From the NCBI GenBank assembly GCA_030748495.1, contig JASMLX010000049.1, forward strand, positions 1 to 44,134: a stretch of DNA of 44,134 nucleotides, given 5' to 3'. This DNA comes from Candidatus Poribacteria bacterium. GTDB lineage: Bacteria > Poribacteria > WGA-4E > UBA9662. The notes under the pieces are model-generated. The model made no database searches. It was not told where the DNA came from and saw only the letters and a list, made by a program, of their open reading frames with translations. The position numbers and the translations under genes are program-made. The first letter of the stretch is position 1. The number at the start of each line of letters is the position of its first letter. This document shows, one piece after another, positions 28,412 to 36,144 of the stretch.

Positions 28412-28442
28412 GTTCCAATGAGATATGTTCCAAACGAGATAT
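28412..28442 (+). repeat. Short imperfect tandem repeat
   Basis: gttccaatgagatat (28412-28426) is followed by gttccaaacgagatat (28427-28442). It lies in the 28283-28537 intergenic stretch with the REP-like palindrome. I see no gene there. Confidence 0.5.
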
Positions 28443-28537
28443 CGTGAGTGGAACCCGAAGGGCTATTAGCGAGACCACTCCGCTAACGAAGTACAGAGTA
28501 CAGCGATTTCCAATATCTAATATATTGACTTCCCGTA

Positions 28538-29131
28538 ATGACAACCGGTTTTCATTTTCTGGTGAGTAAAAGTTTAAGATTCAAGTCGGGCCTATTCGAT
28601 TCTCTGCTAACAAAACCAATAGAGCAACTGCCGATTATAGTGATGGTAGTTTATAATATAATCGGGCTGGGTTGTGGTTACGTTTCTACCTCCGATTATC
28701 TGAACCATATCGAAACGGTCACCGTTACTCCTGTGACAGTTGAGGATCCCGATTTTACCTATGAAAGGGCAACCGGTAAACTCTACGACGAAGTCATCCG
28801 TGAAGCGCTAGTAGACCGTTTTAGCCAAAAGTGGAGAGATGGGAATCACGCCCAGTTAGATATCATCATACGGGACTATGACATCAAAGCCATCGACTAC
28901 GATGCCAATAATCGTCCGATTCGGCTACAAATGAAATTAGTCGTTGATTATACTTTTAAGGACCAGGTTCGGGGTAAACTGATTGAGCAAAACGACAACT
29001 ACCAGCAGATTCATGAGTTTTTTATTGTTTCCGACCGGGGTGAACCGCCAGAGACACTTGGAGAAGCTAAGGGACGATTGGTGGAAGAACTGGTTGATGA
29101 TCTGTACAGTTTACTCGCAGAACAGTGGTAA
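28538..29131 (+). CDS. LptE-like outer-membrane lipoprotein
   Basis: The 197-residue protein has an N-terminal hydrophobic stretch ending in a lipobox (IIGLGC, then GYVSTSDYLNHIETVTVTPV). The Cys-Gly-Tyr start followed by HI.TV..+PV..D, a TYERATGKLYDEVIREALVD segment and paired strands (QLDIIIRDYDIKAI) match the LptE/RlpB pattern. LptE plugs the LptD barrel that inserts lipopolysaccharide in the outer membrane. No lptD is in view, so the assignment rests on sequence pattern. The ATG at 28538 gives an unusually long signal n-region; the ATG near 28642 would be too short. The stop overlaps the next GTG. Confidence 0.7.
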   Translation: MTTGFHFLVSKSLRFKSGLFDSLLTKPIEQLPIIVMVVYNIIGLGCGYVSTSDYLNHIETVTVTPVTVEDPDFTYERATGKLYDEVIREALVDRFSQKWRDGNHAQLDIIIRDYDIKAIDYDANNRPIRLQMKLVVDYTFKDQVRGKLIEQNDNYQQIHEFFIVSDRGEPPETLGEAKGRLVEELVDDLYSLLAEQW

Positions 29132-30312
29132 GCGGTTTGAATAGAAGTAATGTTACCTCACTAACAGAGCGTCTGATTCGTCGACTACAGTGTGTCAAGT
29201 CTGTTTGGGAAAACAGATGCCCATACATCTGCCTGTGCTTAGTTTTATTAGTTGCTTGTCAAGGAAAAGACCAATATTTGTCGATTGCACAGCGTGAGCA
29301 GTATCTTTATGGCACGTTGTGTGCGAAGAGCGTGAGTAGATCTAAAGATCTGAGTTTGCAGATCCAACAACGTCTAGTTTCCTTCCATCCAGAGTCAAAG
29401 GGTAAAGTAGGTACAAATAAGCAGAGACAGATGGGAGGCAGGAGCGAAAGCAGAGACTCCCATTCTGCTATCGTCACAGATGTTGTAACCCCGGTAGATC
29501 TGTTGCCCGCTACCAATGCGGTTTTTGGCTGGGAAAGAACACAAGAGCCCGGTGTCTATATCGGTGACAAACTTTACTACGATGTACCGTTTGGAAATCC
29601 GAAACAGTATTTTCGCTATGGGTTTCAGCGTCAAGCACACGTCGAATTGCAGTCGCCTAAACTCGGATCTCGCCCTTTAATTTTAGTGGAGGTATTTGAT
29701 ATGGGATCGCCTGAAAATGCTTATGGGATCTTCAGTTCGATTCGTCTCCCACAAGATAAACGCCGAATGATTGGTAGTCAGATGGCAGCAGTAATGGATG
29801 ATCAACTCCTGTTTTGGAAAGGGCGGTATCTCATTGATATTGAAATGTACGAGTTTGCGACTGCCATCCGAGAAGCAACTTTTACAGTCGCTCAAGAAAT
29901 CGAAAAGAAGATTAAAGTTAATTACAACGCTAATTCGAGCGAGGTGCCATTGGTCCCTTTACTACCTAAAGAAAACCAGGTTTTGTATTCAACCCATTTG
30001 GGTTTGAACGCTAAACTTCCACAGCGGTACTGGCCACTGACGGATCTGCTTGTTGCGGGTGAGCAACCGCCCAGATTTGTGTTTCGTACTTATAACAGCA
30101 GTCGTTCTGGATCTGGTGGCACCGATTACTACGGATTTATATTGGAATATCGGGATACCGATACCGCTCAGCAGGTTTGGCAAATTATTCGCCAGTCTCT
30201 CAAAGATTCAGCTTTGACGGGTCAAACCTCCACCTCTCCGATTAGAGTTAAGAACACAGTTAAGTTGTATGATCAAAATCAAGTTATCATTAAATACCAA
30301 AAGAATTTGTAA
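29125..30312 (+). CDS. DUF6599-like exported lipoprotein
   Basis: The 395-residue protein has a basic N-terminus and a lipobox (CLCLVLLVAC, Cys about 45). A variable basic segment is followed by the pattern LPATNAVFGWERTQEPGVYI, then the YFRYGF and LILVEVFDMGSPENAYGIFS blocks seen in DUF6599 proteins. A second half (~280-395) repeats a similar sheet pattern. Function is unknown. The GTG start overlaps the stop of the LptE-like gene, so the two are probably co-translated, hinting at a shared envelope role. Confidence 0.7.
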   Translation: MVSGLNRSNVTSLTERLIRRLQCVKSVWENRCPYICLCLVLLVACQGKDQYLSIAQREQYLYGTLCAKSVSRSKDLSLQIQQRLVSFHPESKGKVGTNKQRQMGGRSESRDSHSAIVTDVVTPVDLLPATNAVFGWERTQEPGVYIGDKLYYDVPFGNPKQYFRYGFQRQAHVELQSPKLGSRPLILVEVFDMGSPENAYGIFSSIRLPQDKRRMIGSQMAAVMDDQLLFWKGRYLIDIEMYEFATAIREATFTVAQEIEKKIKVNYNANSSEVPLVPLLPKENQVLYSTHLGLNAKLPQRYWPLTDLLVAGEQPPRFVFRTYNSSRSGSGGTDYYGFILEYRDTDTAQQVWQIIRQSLKDSALTGQTSTSPIRVKNTVKLYDQNQVIIKYQKNL

Positions 30313-30472
30313 TTGCCGACTGTCTTTAAAGCTTAAAAGGTGGGAAAAGGCCGCCGGTGGGTCATTAGACCACTTCTACTCAACCGGTCTGCGAAGCCGC
30401 CTTAGGTTATCCTTCACTACTTAGCTTCTCTCTAAAGTTGAAATGTATCTATCCGGTATATAGGGACAATAT

Positions 30473-31825
30473 ATGAAATCTATTATTGTTGGGACTGGAG
30501 AAGTCGGCTCACATTTAGCAAAAGTACTAATCTCCGAAAACTACGACGTTATTGCTATCGATCCTTCGGAGGAGGCTTGTAATCGTCTGGCACAAAATCT
30601 GGACTTAATGACGATTTGTGGTTCTGGAGCCAGTCCAACCCTCCTAAAAGAGGCTGGGATTACCGACGCCAACCTGCTAATTGCAGTTACCAACTCGGAT
30701 GAAATCAATATGTTGGCCTGCCTGATTGCTTCACGTTGTGGGGTCAGAACTAAAATCGCTAGGGTTTCCGATGGTAATTACTTCCAAAGCGGGGAATTGT
30801 TGACACCAAGTGAGTTAGGGATTGATTATATTATTAACCCCAAGGAACTCTGTGCACGTGAGTTTGTTCGATTGCTAACAGGAATCGAGGCTCGAGAGGT
30901 CGTCGAATTTGCCGAAGGTAAAGTTCAACTCATCGCCTTTCGTGTTCAGTCCAATAATCCGCTTATCAATCAATCAATTCAAAATATTGTTCAGCGCGAT
31001 ACTTTCTCTCACATTCGCTTTACATCTATCAAACGCAAAAGTGGGGAGACCATCTTACCTAAAGGCAATGACAAAGTCTTAGATGAAGATGAGATTTTTG
31101 TCATGGGCAGCACGACAGCAATCTCTGAACTATTGGAGTTCTCAGGTATCCCTTTACAACATAAGCTGGAACGGTTGGTTATTGCTGGTGCAACACCGGT
31201 TGGCATCCAGATTGCGCGGATGTTAGAATCGCAATCCATACAGGTCACAATTATTGAGACAGATCTTAAACAGGCCGAACACGCAGTTTCTATGTTAAAG
31301 AAAGCAACCGTTTTACATGGTAGTTCTTTAGATCCCAATTTACTGGCCGAAGCCCAAATTTCAAGTGCGGACAGTTTTATTTCGGTAACAGGAGATGATG
31401 AAGACGACATTATGGCCTGTATAATGGCTAAATCTAAAGGGGCTGAACGTGTAATGCCGCTTATACAACAGCCTTTGTATTTGCCAATTCTCGCCTCTAT
31501 TACAGAGTTAGATTCGGCGGTCAGCCGCCACCTAACCGCGGTTAATGGTATTCTCCGCCTAGTTCGGCGTGGCCATATTTTAGCGGCTACGGTTCTACGG
31601 GATATCGATGCTGAAGTATTGGAATTAGTGGTACAAAATCGGTCCAAAGCTGCAGATCAAAAGATTCATGCGATTAACTTTCCAGATGGGGCCTTGATCG
31701 GCTCAGTTGTTAGAGATGGTAAAGTTATGACTCCAACCGGGAATCTAGTCATTCAGGCAGGAGATGACGTTATTGTTTGTAGTCAATCTAGTGCGATCCC
31801 GAGTGTAGAAGCACTATTCATTTAA
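30473..31825 (+). CDS. trkA: Trk potassium uptake regulatory protein TrkA
   Basis: TrkA is the cytoplasmic NAD-binding ring that gates TrkH/TrkG potassium channels. The 450-residue protein has two RCK units, each with a Rossmann RCK-N and an RCK-C domain. Unit 1 starts IIVGTGEVGSHLAKVL with acidic IAIDPSEEAC and ends near residue 225. Unit 2 starts VIAGATPVGIQIARML with IIETD and ends in ALIGSVVRDGKVMTPTGN and VIQAGDDVIV. Length matches E. coli TrkA. AGGGA lies eight bases before the ATG. trkH begins one base after the stop. Confidence 0.95.
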   Translation: MKSIIVGTGEVGSHLAKVLISENYDVIAIDPSEEACNRLAQNLDLMTICGSGASPTLLKEAGITDANLLIAVTNSDEINMLACLIASRCGVRTKIARVSDGNYFQSGELLTPSELGIDYIINPKELCAREFVRLLTGIEAREVVEFAEGKVQLIAFRVQSNNPLINQSIQNIVQRDTFSHIRFTSIKRKSGETILPKGNDKVLDEDEIFVMGSTTAISELLEFSGIPLQHKLERLVIAGATPVGIQIARMLESQSIQVTIIETDLKQAEHAVSMLKKATVLHGSSLDPNLLAEAQISSADSFISVTGDDEDDIMACIMAKSKGAERVMPLIQQPLYLPILASITELDSAVSRHLTAVNGILRLVRRGHILAATVLRDIDAEVLELVVQNRSKAADQKIHAINFPDGALIGSVVRDGKVMTPTGNLVIQAGDDVIVCSQSSAIPSVEALFI

Positions 31826-31826
31826 A

Positions 31827-33527
31827 ATGAATCTGAAGCCGGTCTTATTTACGCTCAGCATCCTTTTGCTTGCCATTTCGGTCGCACTCTTTATCCCGTT
31901 GGCAGTTGCCGCCGCTTATGCAGAACAAGATCTCATGGCTTTCACCAAAACGATTGTGATCACGGCTATTATAGGTGGAATCTTGTATTTGGCCACTCGT
32001 GATGTAAAACGGGAACTGGGTAACAGAGAAGGGTTCGCAGTTGTCACTTTCGGCTGGTTGTTTGTCGCATTAGCGGGATCGCTACCCTACTTTTTTTATC
32101 AAGATTTTCTCGGTAATGGAATTGACCAGCAAGTTTCGGTTTTCAGAAGGTTTACCGACAGCTATTTTGAGTCGATGTCAGGGTTTACAACTACCGGGGC
32201 AACAATCTTGGAAGACATTGAGCATTTGCCGCACGGCATTCTATTTTGGCGAAGTTTCACCCACTGGTTCGGTGGTATGGGGATCTTAGTTTTGGCTGTT
32301 GCAATTCTACCTTTACTCGGTGTTGGTGGTATGCAGTTGTACCAGGCCGAAGCACCAGGACCACAAAGCGACCGTATAACTCCAAGAATTCAAGAGACAG
32401 CAAAAGTTTTATGGTGGGTCTACGTGTTGATCACTTTGGCAGAAGTGGTTTTTTTGTGGATTGGAATCGTTTGGATAGTACCTGAAAATGTTCGTGAAAC
32501 TCCCAGTGAAGGCTTGTACTACGCCTTTTGCCATGCTTTTGGCACTATGGCTACCGGTGGTTTTTCACCTAAAAATGCCAGTATAGGTTACTATAACAGT
32601 GTTTATATCGATGTGGTGGTCATCATTTTCATGTTTATTGCCGGGACCAACTTTTCACTCCATTACAAGGCTCTGAAAGGCGATTTTGGCGGCTATCTGA
32701 AAGATGAGGAGTTTCGATTCTACCTCTTTTTGATTACCCTAGCGATGGCGGCTTTGACGCTTAATACCATGTTACAACCGGTTGCTGTAATCAATAGTGT
32801 AACGCGCGAGGTTGATCAAGATCAAATTGTACAAATAGAAAACGAAACTTATCCAGTTGTCGACGGTAAAATCTCATATCAGAACCAGAGTTACTTTGTT
32901 CAAAATCAACAGATTGTGGTTAACGGCACCGCCTACGAAGTGTATCAAGCTAAGGTGGTCTACAAGTCGATCGGCGATGCGCTACGCTTTGTGGGATTCC
33001 AAGTTTTATCCATCATTACAACTACAGGTTATGGTACCGCAGACTTTGAAATGTGGCCTTTCGTTTCACAAGTGACCTTGGTGTTCCTAATGTGTTTTGG
33101 CGGTTGTGCGGGATCGACCGGTGGAGGGATGAAACAAGTTAGATTTTTGCTCTTAATCAAACAGAGCTACCTTGAAATCAAACATTTGATTATACCGCAC
33201 GCTGTGCTGCCCGTAAAATTGAATGGACGAATTGTTCCTAGAGGGGTAATGACCAATATTTTGGGATTTTTCTTCATCGGTGTGGCAATATTTGTAACAG
33301 GGACGGTCATTCTCACCGGTTTAGGCTTAGATTTGCTAAGTGCCAGTACTGCAGTTGTCTCTGCCTTGATGAACATCGGTCCAGCTTTGGGCAGTCTTGG
33401 TCCGACAAACAATTATGCGCATATTGTGCCGGTTGGAAAATGGGTCCTGAGTCTCTGTATGTTACTCGGCCGGCTTGAACTTTATACGGTATTGATAATC
33501 TTGACACCACTACTCTGGCGTAAATAA
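31827..33527 (+). CDS. trkH: Trk potassium uptake protein TrkH, with an extra external insertion
   Basis: TrkH is the membrane channel partner of TrkA. The 566-residue protein has the expected hydrophobic helices and four pore loops: ESMSGFTTTGATIL, HAFGTMATGGFSP, LSIITTTGYGTADF and ALMNIGPALGSLGPTNNY. The GxxG filter glycines are present in each. Between the helix ending LNTMLQP and the third pore loop there are about 60 extra residues (320-380) with three similar 15-residue units: VQIENETYPVVDGKI, SYQNQSYFVQNQQIV and VNGTAYEVYQAKVVY. By TrkH topology this segment should face the periplasm. The rest of the length fits the family. trkA and trkH are separated by one base. Confidence 0.93.
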   Translation: MNLKPVLFTLSILLLAISVALFIPLAVAAAYAEQDLMAFTKTIVITAIIGGILYLATRDVKRELGNREGFAVVTFGWLFVALAGSLPYFFYQDFLGNGIDQQVSVFRRFTDSYFESMSGFTTTGATILEDIEHLPHGILFWRSFTHWFGGMGILVLAVAILPLLGVGGMQLYQAEAPGPQSDRITPRIQETAKVLWWVYVLITLAEVVFLWIGIVWIVPENVRETPSEGLYYAFCHAFGTMATGGFSPKNASIGYYNSVYIDVVVIIFMFIAGTNFSLHYKALKGDFGGYLKDEEFRFYLFLITLAMAALTLNTMLQPVAVINSVTREVDQDQIVQIENETYPVVDGKISYQNQSYFVQNQQIVVNGTAYEVYQAKVVYKSIGDALRFVGFQVLSIITTTGYGTADFEMWPFVSQVTLVFLMCFGGCAGSTGGGMKQVRFLLLIKQSYLEIKHLIIPHAVLPVKLNGRIVPRGVMTNILGFFFIGVAIFVTGTVILTGLGLDLLSASTAVVSALMNIGPALGSLGPTNNYAHIVPVGKWVLSLCMLLGRLELYTVLIILTPLLWRK

Positions 33528-33558
33528 GAATTGAGAATTGATTAGCCAAATGACATTC

Positions 33559-33580
33559 CTATTCACTATTCACTATTCAC
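33559..33580 (+). repeat. Heptanucleotide tandem repeat CTATTCA x3
   Basis: ctattca is repeated three times from 33559 in the trkH-htrA gap. It resembles the short tandem heptamers frequent between genes in some cyanobacteria, but at three copies may be chance. Confidence 0.5.
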
Positions 33581-33597
33581 ATAAAGGTTAGAAGAAA

Positions 33598-33610
33598 CCG
33601 CTTCGCTATC
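33598..33610 (+). repeat. Partial copy of the dispersed GC-rich repeat
   Basis: ccgcttcgctatc matches the reverse complement of the 8916-8932 unit and the unit at 7913. Confidence 0.35.
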
Positions 33611-33649
33611 AAGCAAGATAATAAGATTTTGAGAAACGACCCCGGGCGA

Positions 33650-35173
33650 ATGCACCTGCATCTCAAAGCATGTTCCCGATCCAACCGCAGTGCCTCGATT
33701 CCCGTTTTCGCGGGAACAGGTCAACGCCCTCGACTCGATCGAGAAACAGTATATAGATACTGTTTCTTAATACAATCAGGAATCAGTAGTACTCTTTGGT
33801 TGGTCAGCCTAACGCTACTCCAATACCAGATCCAATCTGAAGCGCAAGCAGATGTCGGTCAGTCTCGTCGCAATGCGATCGTTAATGCCGTTGAGATGGC
33901 CAGCCCGGCTGTAGTCAATATTAGTACTACTCGGATTGAACATGTCTATGTTAATCCCTTCTTTGAAGATTTTTGGCGGTCACCTTTTTTCGATTTTCCC
34001 CGGATTCCACAACAACGCGAACAACGAGGACTTGGATCTGGGGTAATTCTGGATGATGAAGGTTATATCCTAACGAACTTCCACGTAATCGAAAATGCAG
34101 ATCTGATTCAAGTCATTTTGTCAGATGGTCGCCAATACAAGGCTAAACTGGTCGGAGAAGATGTTTTTACCGATTTAGCAGTATTGAAAATCGGTGAGTA
34201 TAGCGCAACGCCAATTGCGGACTTAGTGGAGATCGAGATAGGGAACTCGGAAAACCTTCTGATTGGAGAGTGGGCAGTCGCCATTGGTCATCCATTTGCG
34301 ACTTCGATTGGTAATCCAAAGCCGACGGTAACAGTTGGTGTAATTAGTGCTATTGATAGATCATTAAAAACTGAAAAGCAGTGGCATCGAAATTTGGTAC
34401 AGACCGATGCCTCAATTAACCCGGGGAATAGCGGGGGAGCATTAGTCAACGCTCAAGGTCAATTGATCGGTATCAACACTGCGATCTACTCGACTAGCGG
34501 TGGATCTCAGGGCGTTGGTTTTGCTATTCCAGTAAGTATCGCCATCAAGGTGTTTCAAAAGCTGGTCAAATACGGAGCCGTGGTTGCGCCAACGTTAGGG
34601 ATTACGGTCCAAGAATTGACACCCCAATTAGTGGAAAAATTAGGAGCTAACAATCTACAACCTTCGGTTGGCGGGGTTTTGGTCTCCGAGGTGGATAAGC
34701 AAACGGGCATCTCAGGGCTAAAGCGAGGTGATGTTATCACGACAATTGATAATCAGAAAGTCTTAGATCTACCCGTTTTCCGTAGTCTAATCCGGTTATT
34801 TGATCAGGGGGAGACGGTGGTCTTACAAGCTAGCCGAAAAGGGAAACCGCTGGTGCTAAAAGTTCAGGTTTCCGAGTTAGAATGGAACTATGAACTAAAA
34901 GGTTGGGGGATTCGAGTTCGGCAACCTGACCGTCAGCAAATTCAGCGCTATACCCAACGAGGAGTTGTGGTTTCCGTAATTAATCGGCGGAGCGAGCTTG
35001 CCAAACGAGGATTGAGAACAGGGGATCTAATTTACCAAATCGGAGACGTTAACATCGGTACGCTAGAAGATCTAAAATTAGTTGCCAACCAGTTGCGACG
35101 GAACTACCCGTTCAGCATTCACTTTGAGCGTAGCGGCCAAATCGGTGTCATCCGCAACCTGATTGTGCAGTGA
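33650..35173 (+). CDS. HtrA/DegP-family periplasmic serine protease
   Basis: HtrA enzymes degrade or refold damaged envelope proteins. The 507-residue protein has an N-terminal hydrophobic anchor or signal (SSTLWLVSLTLLQYQ), a trypsin-like domain with catalytic His (ILTNFHVIENADLIQ), Asp (VFTDLAVLKIG) and Ser (SINPGNSGGALVNAQGQLIG), and two PDZ domains (VGGVLVSEVDKQTGISGLKR and the block beginning LKGWGIRVRQPDRQQ). Start is uncertain: the frame is open from a TTG at 33629, the ATG at 33650 is chosen, yet codons 14-27 translate a REP-like hairpin (33699-33716), so the real start may be an alternative codon further in. No Shine-Dalgarno supports any choice. Confidence 0.92.
   Translation: MHLHLKACSRSNRSASIPVFAGTGQRPRLDRETVYRYCFLIQSGISSTLWLVSLTLLQYQIQSEAQADVGQSRRNAIVNAVEMASPAVVNISTTRIEHVYVNPFFEDFWRSPFFDFPRIPQQREQRGLGSGVILDDEGYILTNFHVIENADLIQVILSDGRQYKAKLVGEDVFTDLAVLKIGEYSATPIADLVEIEIGNSENLLIGEWAVAIGHPFATSIGNPKPTVTVGVISAIDRSLKTEKQWHRNLVQTDASINPGNSGGALVNAQGQLIGINTAIYSTSGGSQGVGFAIPVSIAIKVFQKLVKYGAVVAPTLGITVQELTPQLVEKLGANNLQPSVGGVLVSEVDKQTGISGLKRGDVITTIDNQKVLDLPVFRSLIRLFDQGETVVLQASRKGKPLVLKVQVSELEWNYELKGWGIRVRQPDRQQIQRYTQRGVVVSVINRRSELAKRGLRTGDLIYQIGDVNIGTLEDLKLVANQLRRNYPFSIHFERSGQIGVIRNLIVQ
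33699..33716. repeat. REP-like hairpin in the htrA 5' region
   Basis: TTCCCG (33699-33704) pairs with CGGGAA (33711-33716) around ttttcg. Sequences of the type 'attcccg-tttt-cgcgggaa' are frequent intergenic palindromes in bacteria. It lies within the apparent N-terminal coding region of the htrA gene. Confidence 0.5.
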
Positions 35174-35219
35174 ATACCACATTGCTTAACAAGGTTTGTG
35201 TGATTTTACCCTTCGATCA

Positions 35220-35236
35220 TCCCTGTAAAAGCAGGA
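35220..35236. repeat. Degenerate REP-like hairpin after htrA
   Basis: tccctg-taaaag-caggaa in the 35174-35319 gap, preceded by cccttcga as in the 28292 palindrome, so probably the same intergenic repeat class. Confidence 0.35.
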
Positions 35237-35319
35237 ATGTAGGAGGTGTGTGCGTGTATAACGAACCATATACAGGCTGTCTGGAATATAACCGTACAGC
35301 CAGCAGTGGAGGGTGAACC

Positions 35320-36081
35320 TTGCGCTTAAAACTCCCGCTTATTATAGCAGCAGTTGTTACCGTTACTATTTCTATTCCGTTAGCTTATAAGCTCTACTTG
35401 ACGGATAGTTATCAACCGAGGAGTGCGCTGAATATGGAGAGCGAAGAGTTTCGGGATCTACGCCAGCAAGGGAAGCGTGCTAGTACTATGAAGAACTACA
35501 GTCAAGCAATAGCCGTCTACGAAGCCGCACTCAAGATGCGACCTGACAATGCCGAAGTCCGGAATGACCTTGGTTATGTCTATTACGAGCATGCTCTCGA
35601 TCAAGCGGGACCAAACTGGCCATCTTGGGAAAGCGATTTGACGGGGCGAACACCAACAGAGGTGTTGAGAGAACTCGAAACTGCACTGAAGCTAATTTCT
35701 TCTGGTTATATCCATTTGACGGTCGATGATAAAGAAGGTGTTCAACTAGCAACAACAAAAGCCAAAGCCGTAAACTGTCAGGTCTATACCACGCCGTGGA
35801 AAAGGGGGGCTGAGATTCACATTCTGGTTGGAACAACCAAAGAGTACTTGATGCGAGCCAGAGATAGTTTCATGGCCGCCATCGACATCAAGGATGCTTA
35901 CGCCCCGGCTTTTCAAAATCTGGGGGCATTATGGATGAAAATTGGGTTGCGAAATGTTGCCGTTCAAAACTTGGAGCGTGCTTATAAACTCGAACCAAGA
36001 AACGAAGATTTAGCTCGTTATCTTCAGCAATTACAAGAGCAACCGAACCTAATTACCACTTACGTGGGATCAGCGGAATAA
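35320..36081 (+). CDS. Membrane-anchored TPR protein
   Basis: The 253-residue protein has an N-terminal signal-anchor (LPLIIAAVVTVTISIPLAY) and then TPR units: NYSQAIAVYEAALKMRPDNA followed by EVRNDLGYVYYEHAL, and later SFMAAIDIKDAYAPAFQNLG and NVAVQNLERAYKLEPRNEDL. A non-TPR insert (~95-160) with VQLATTKAKAVNCQVY separates them. The TTG start at 35320 is supported by GGAGG nine bases upstream. Likely a periplasmic-facing scaffold; partner unknown. It lies between htrA and murF. Confidence 0.8.
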   Translation: MRLKLPLIIAAVVTVTISIPLAYKLYLTDSYQPRSALNMESEEFRDLRQQGKRASTMKNYSQAIAVYEAALKMRPDNAEVRNDLGYVYYEHALDQAGPNWPSWESDLTGRTPTEVLRELETALKLISSGYIHLTVDDKEGVQLATTKAKAVNCQVYTTPWKRGAEIHILVGTTKEYLMRARDSFMAAIDIKDAYAPAFQNLGALWMKIGLRNVAVQNLERAYKLEPRNEDLARYLQQLQEQPNLITTYVGSAE

Positions 36082-36144
36082 ACCACTAAGCCGTCACAAT
36101 TACCTGAATTAAAATACAGACCAGCCTTCTTTCAAATCAACCCC

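Noticed and set aside
28412..28442. Possible CRISPR-like repeats
   Set aside because: There are only two imperfect 15-16-base units without spacers; nothing in the window has regular repeat-spacer structure.
30313..30472. Inverted segments before trkA as a riboswitch or tRNA
   Set aside because: Short complementary stretches exist (for example around gtgggtc-atta-gaccac), but no known riboswitch core, tRNA shape or T-run could be supported.
31009..31647. 212-codon minus-strand frame within trkA
   Set aside because: A long shadow of trkA; low-complexity Ser/Ile-rich composition with no domain, while the plus frame is a full TrkA.
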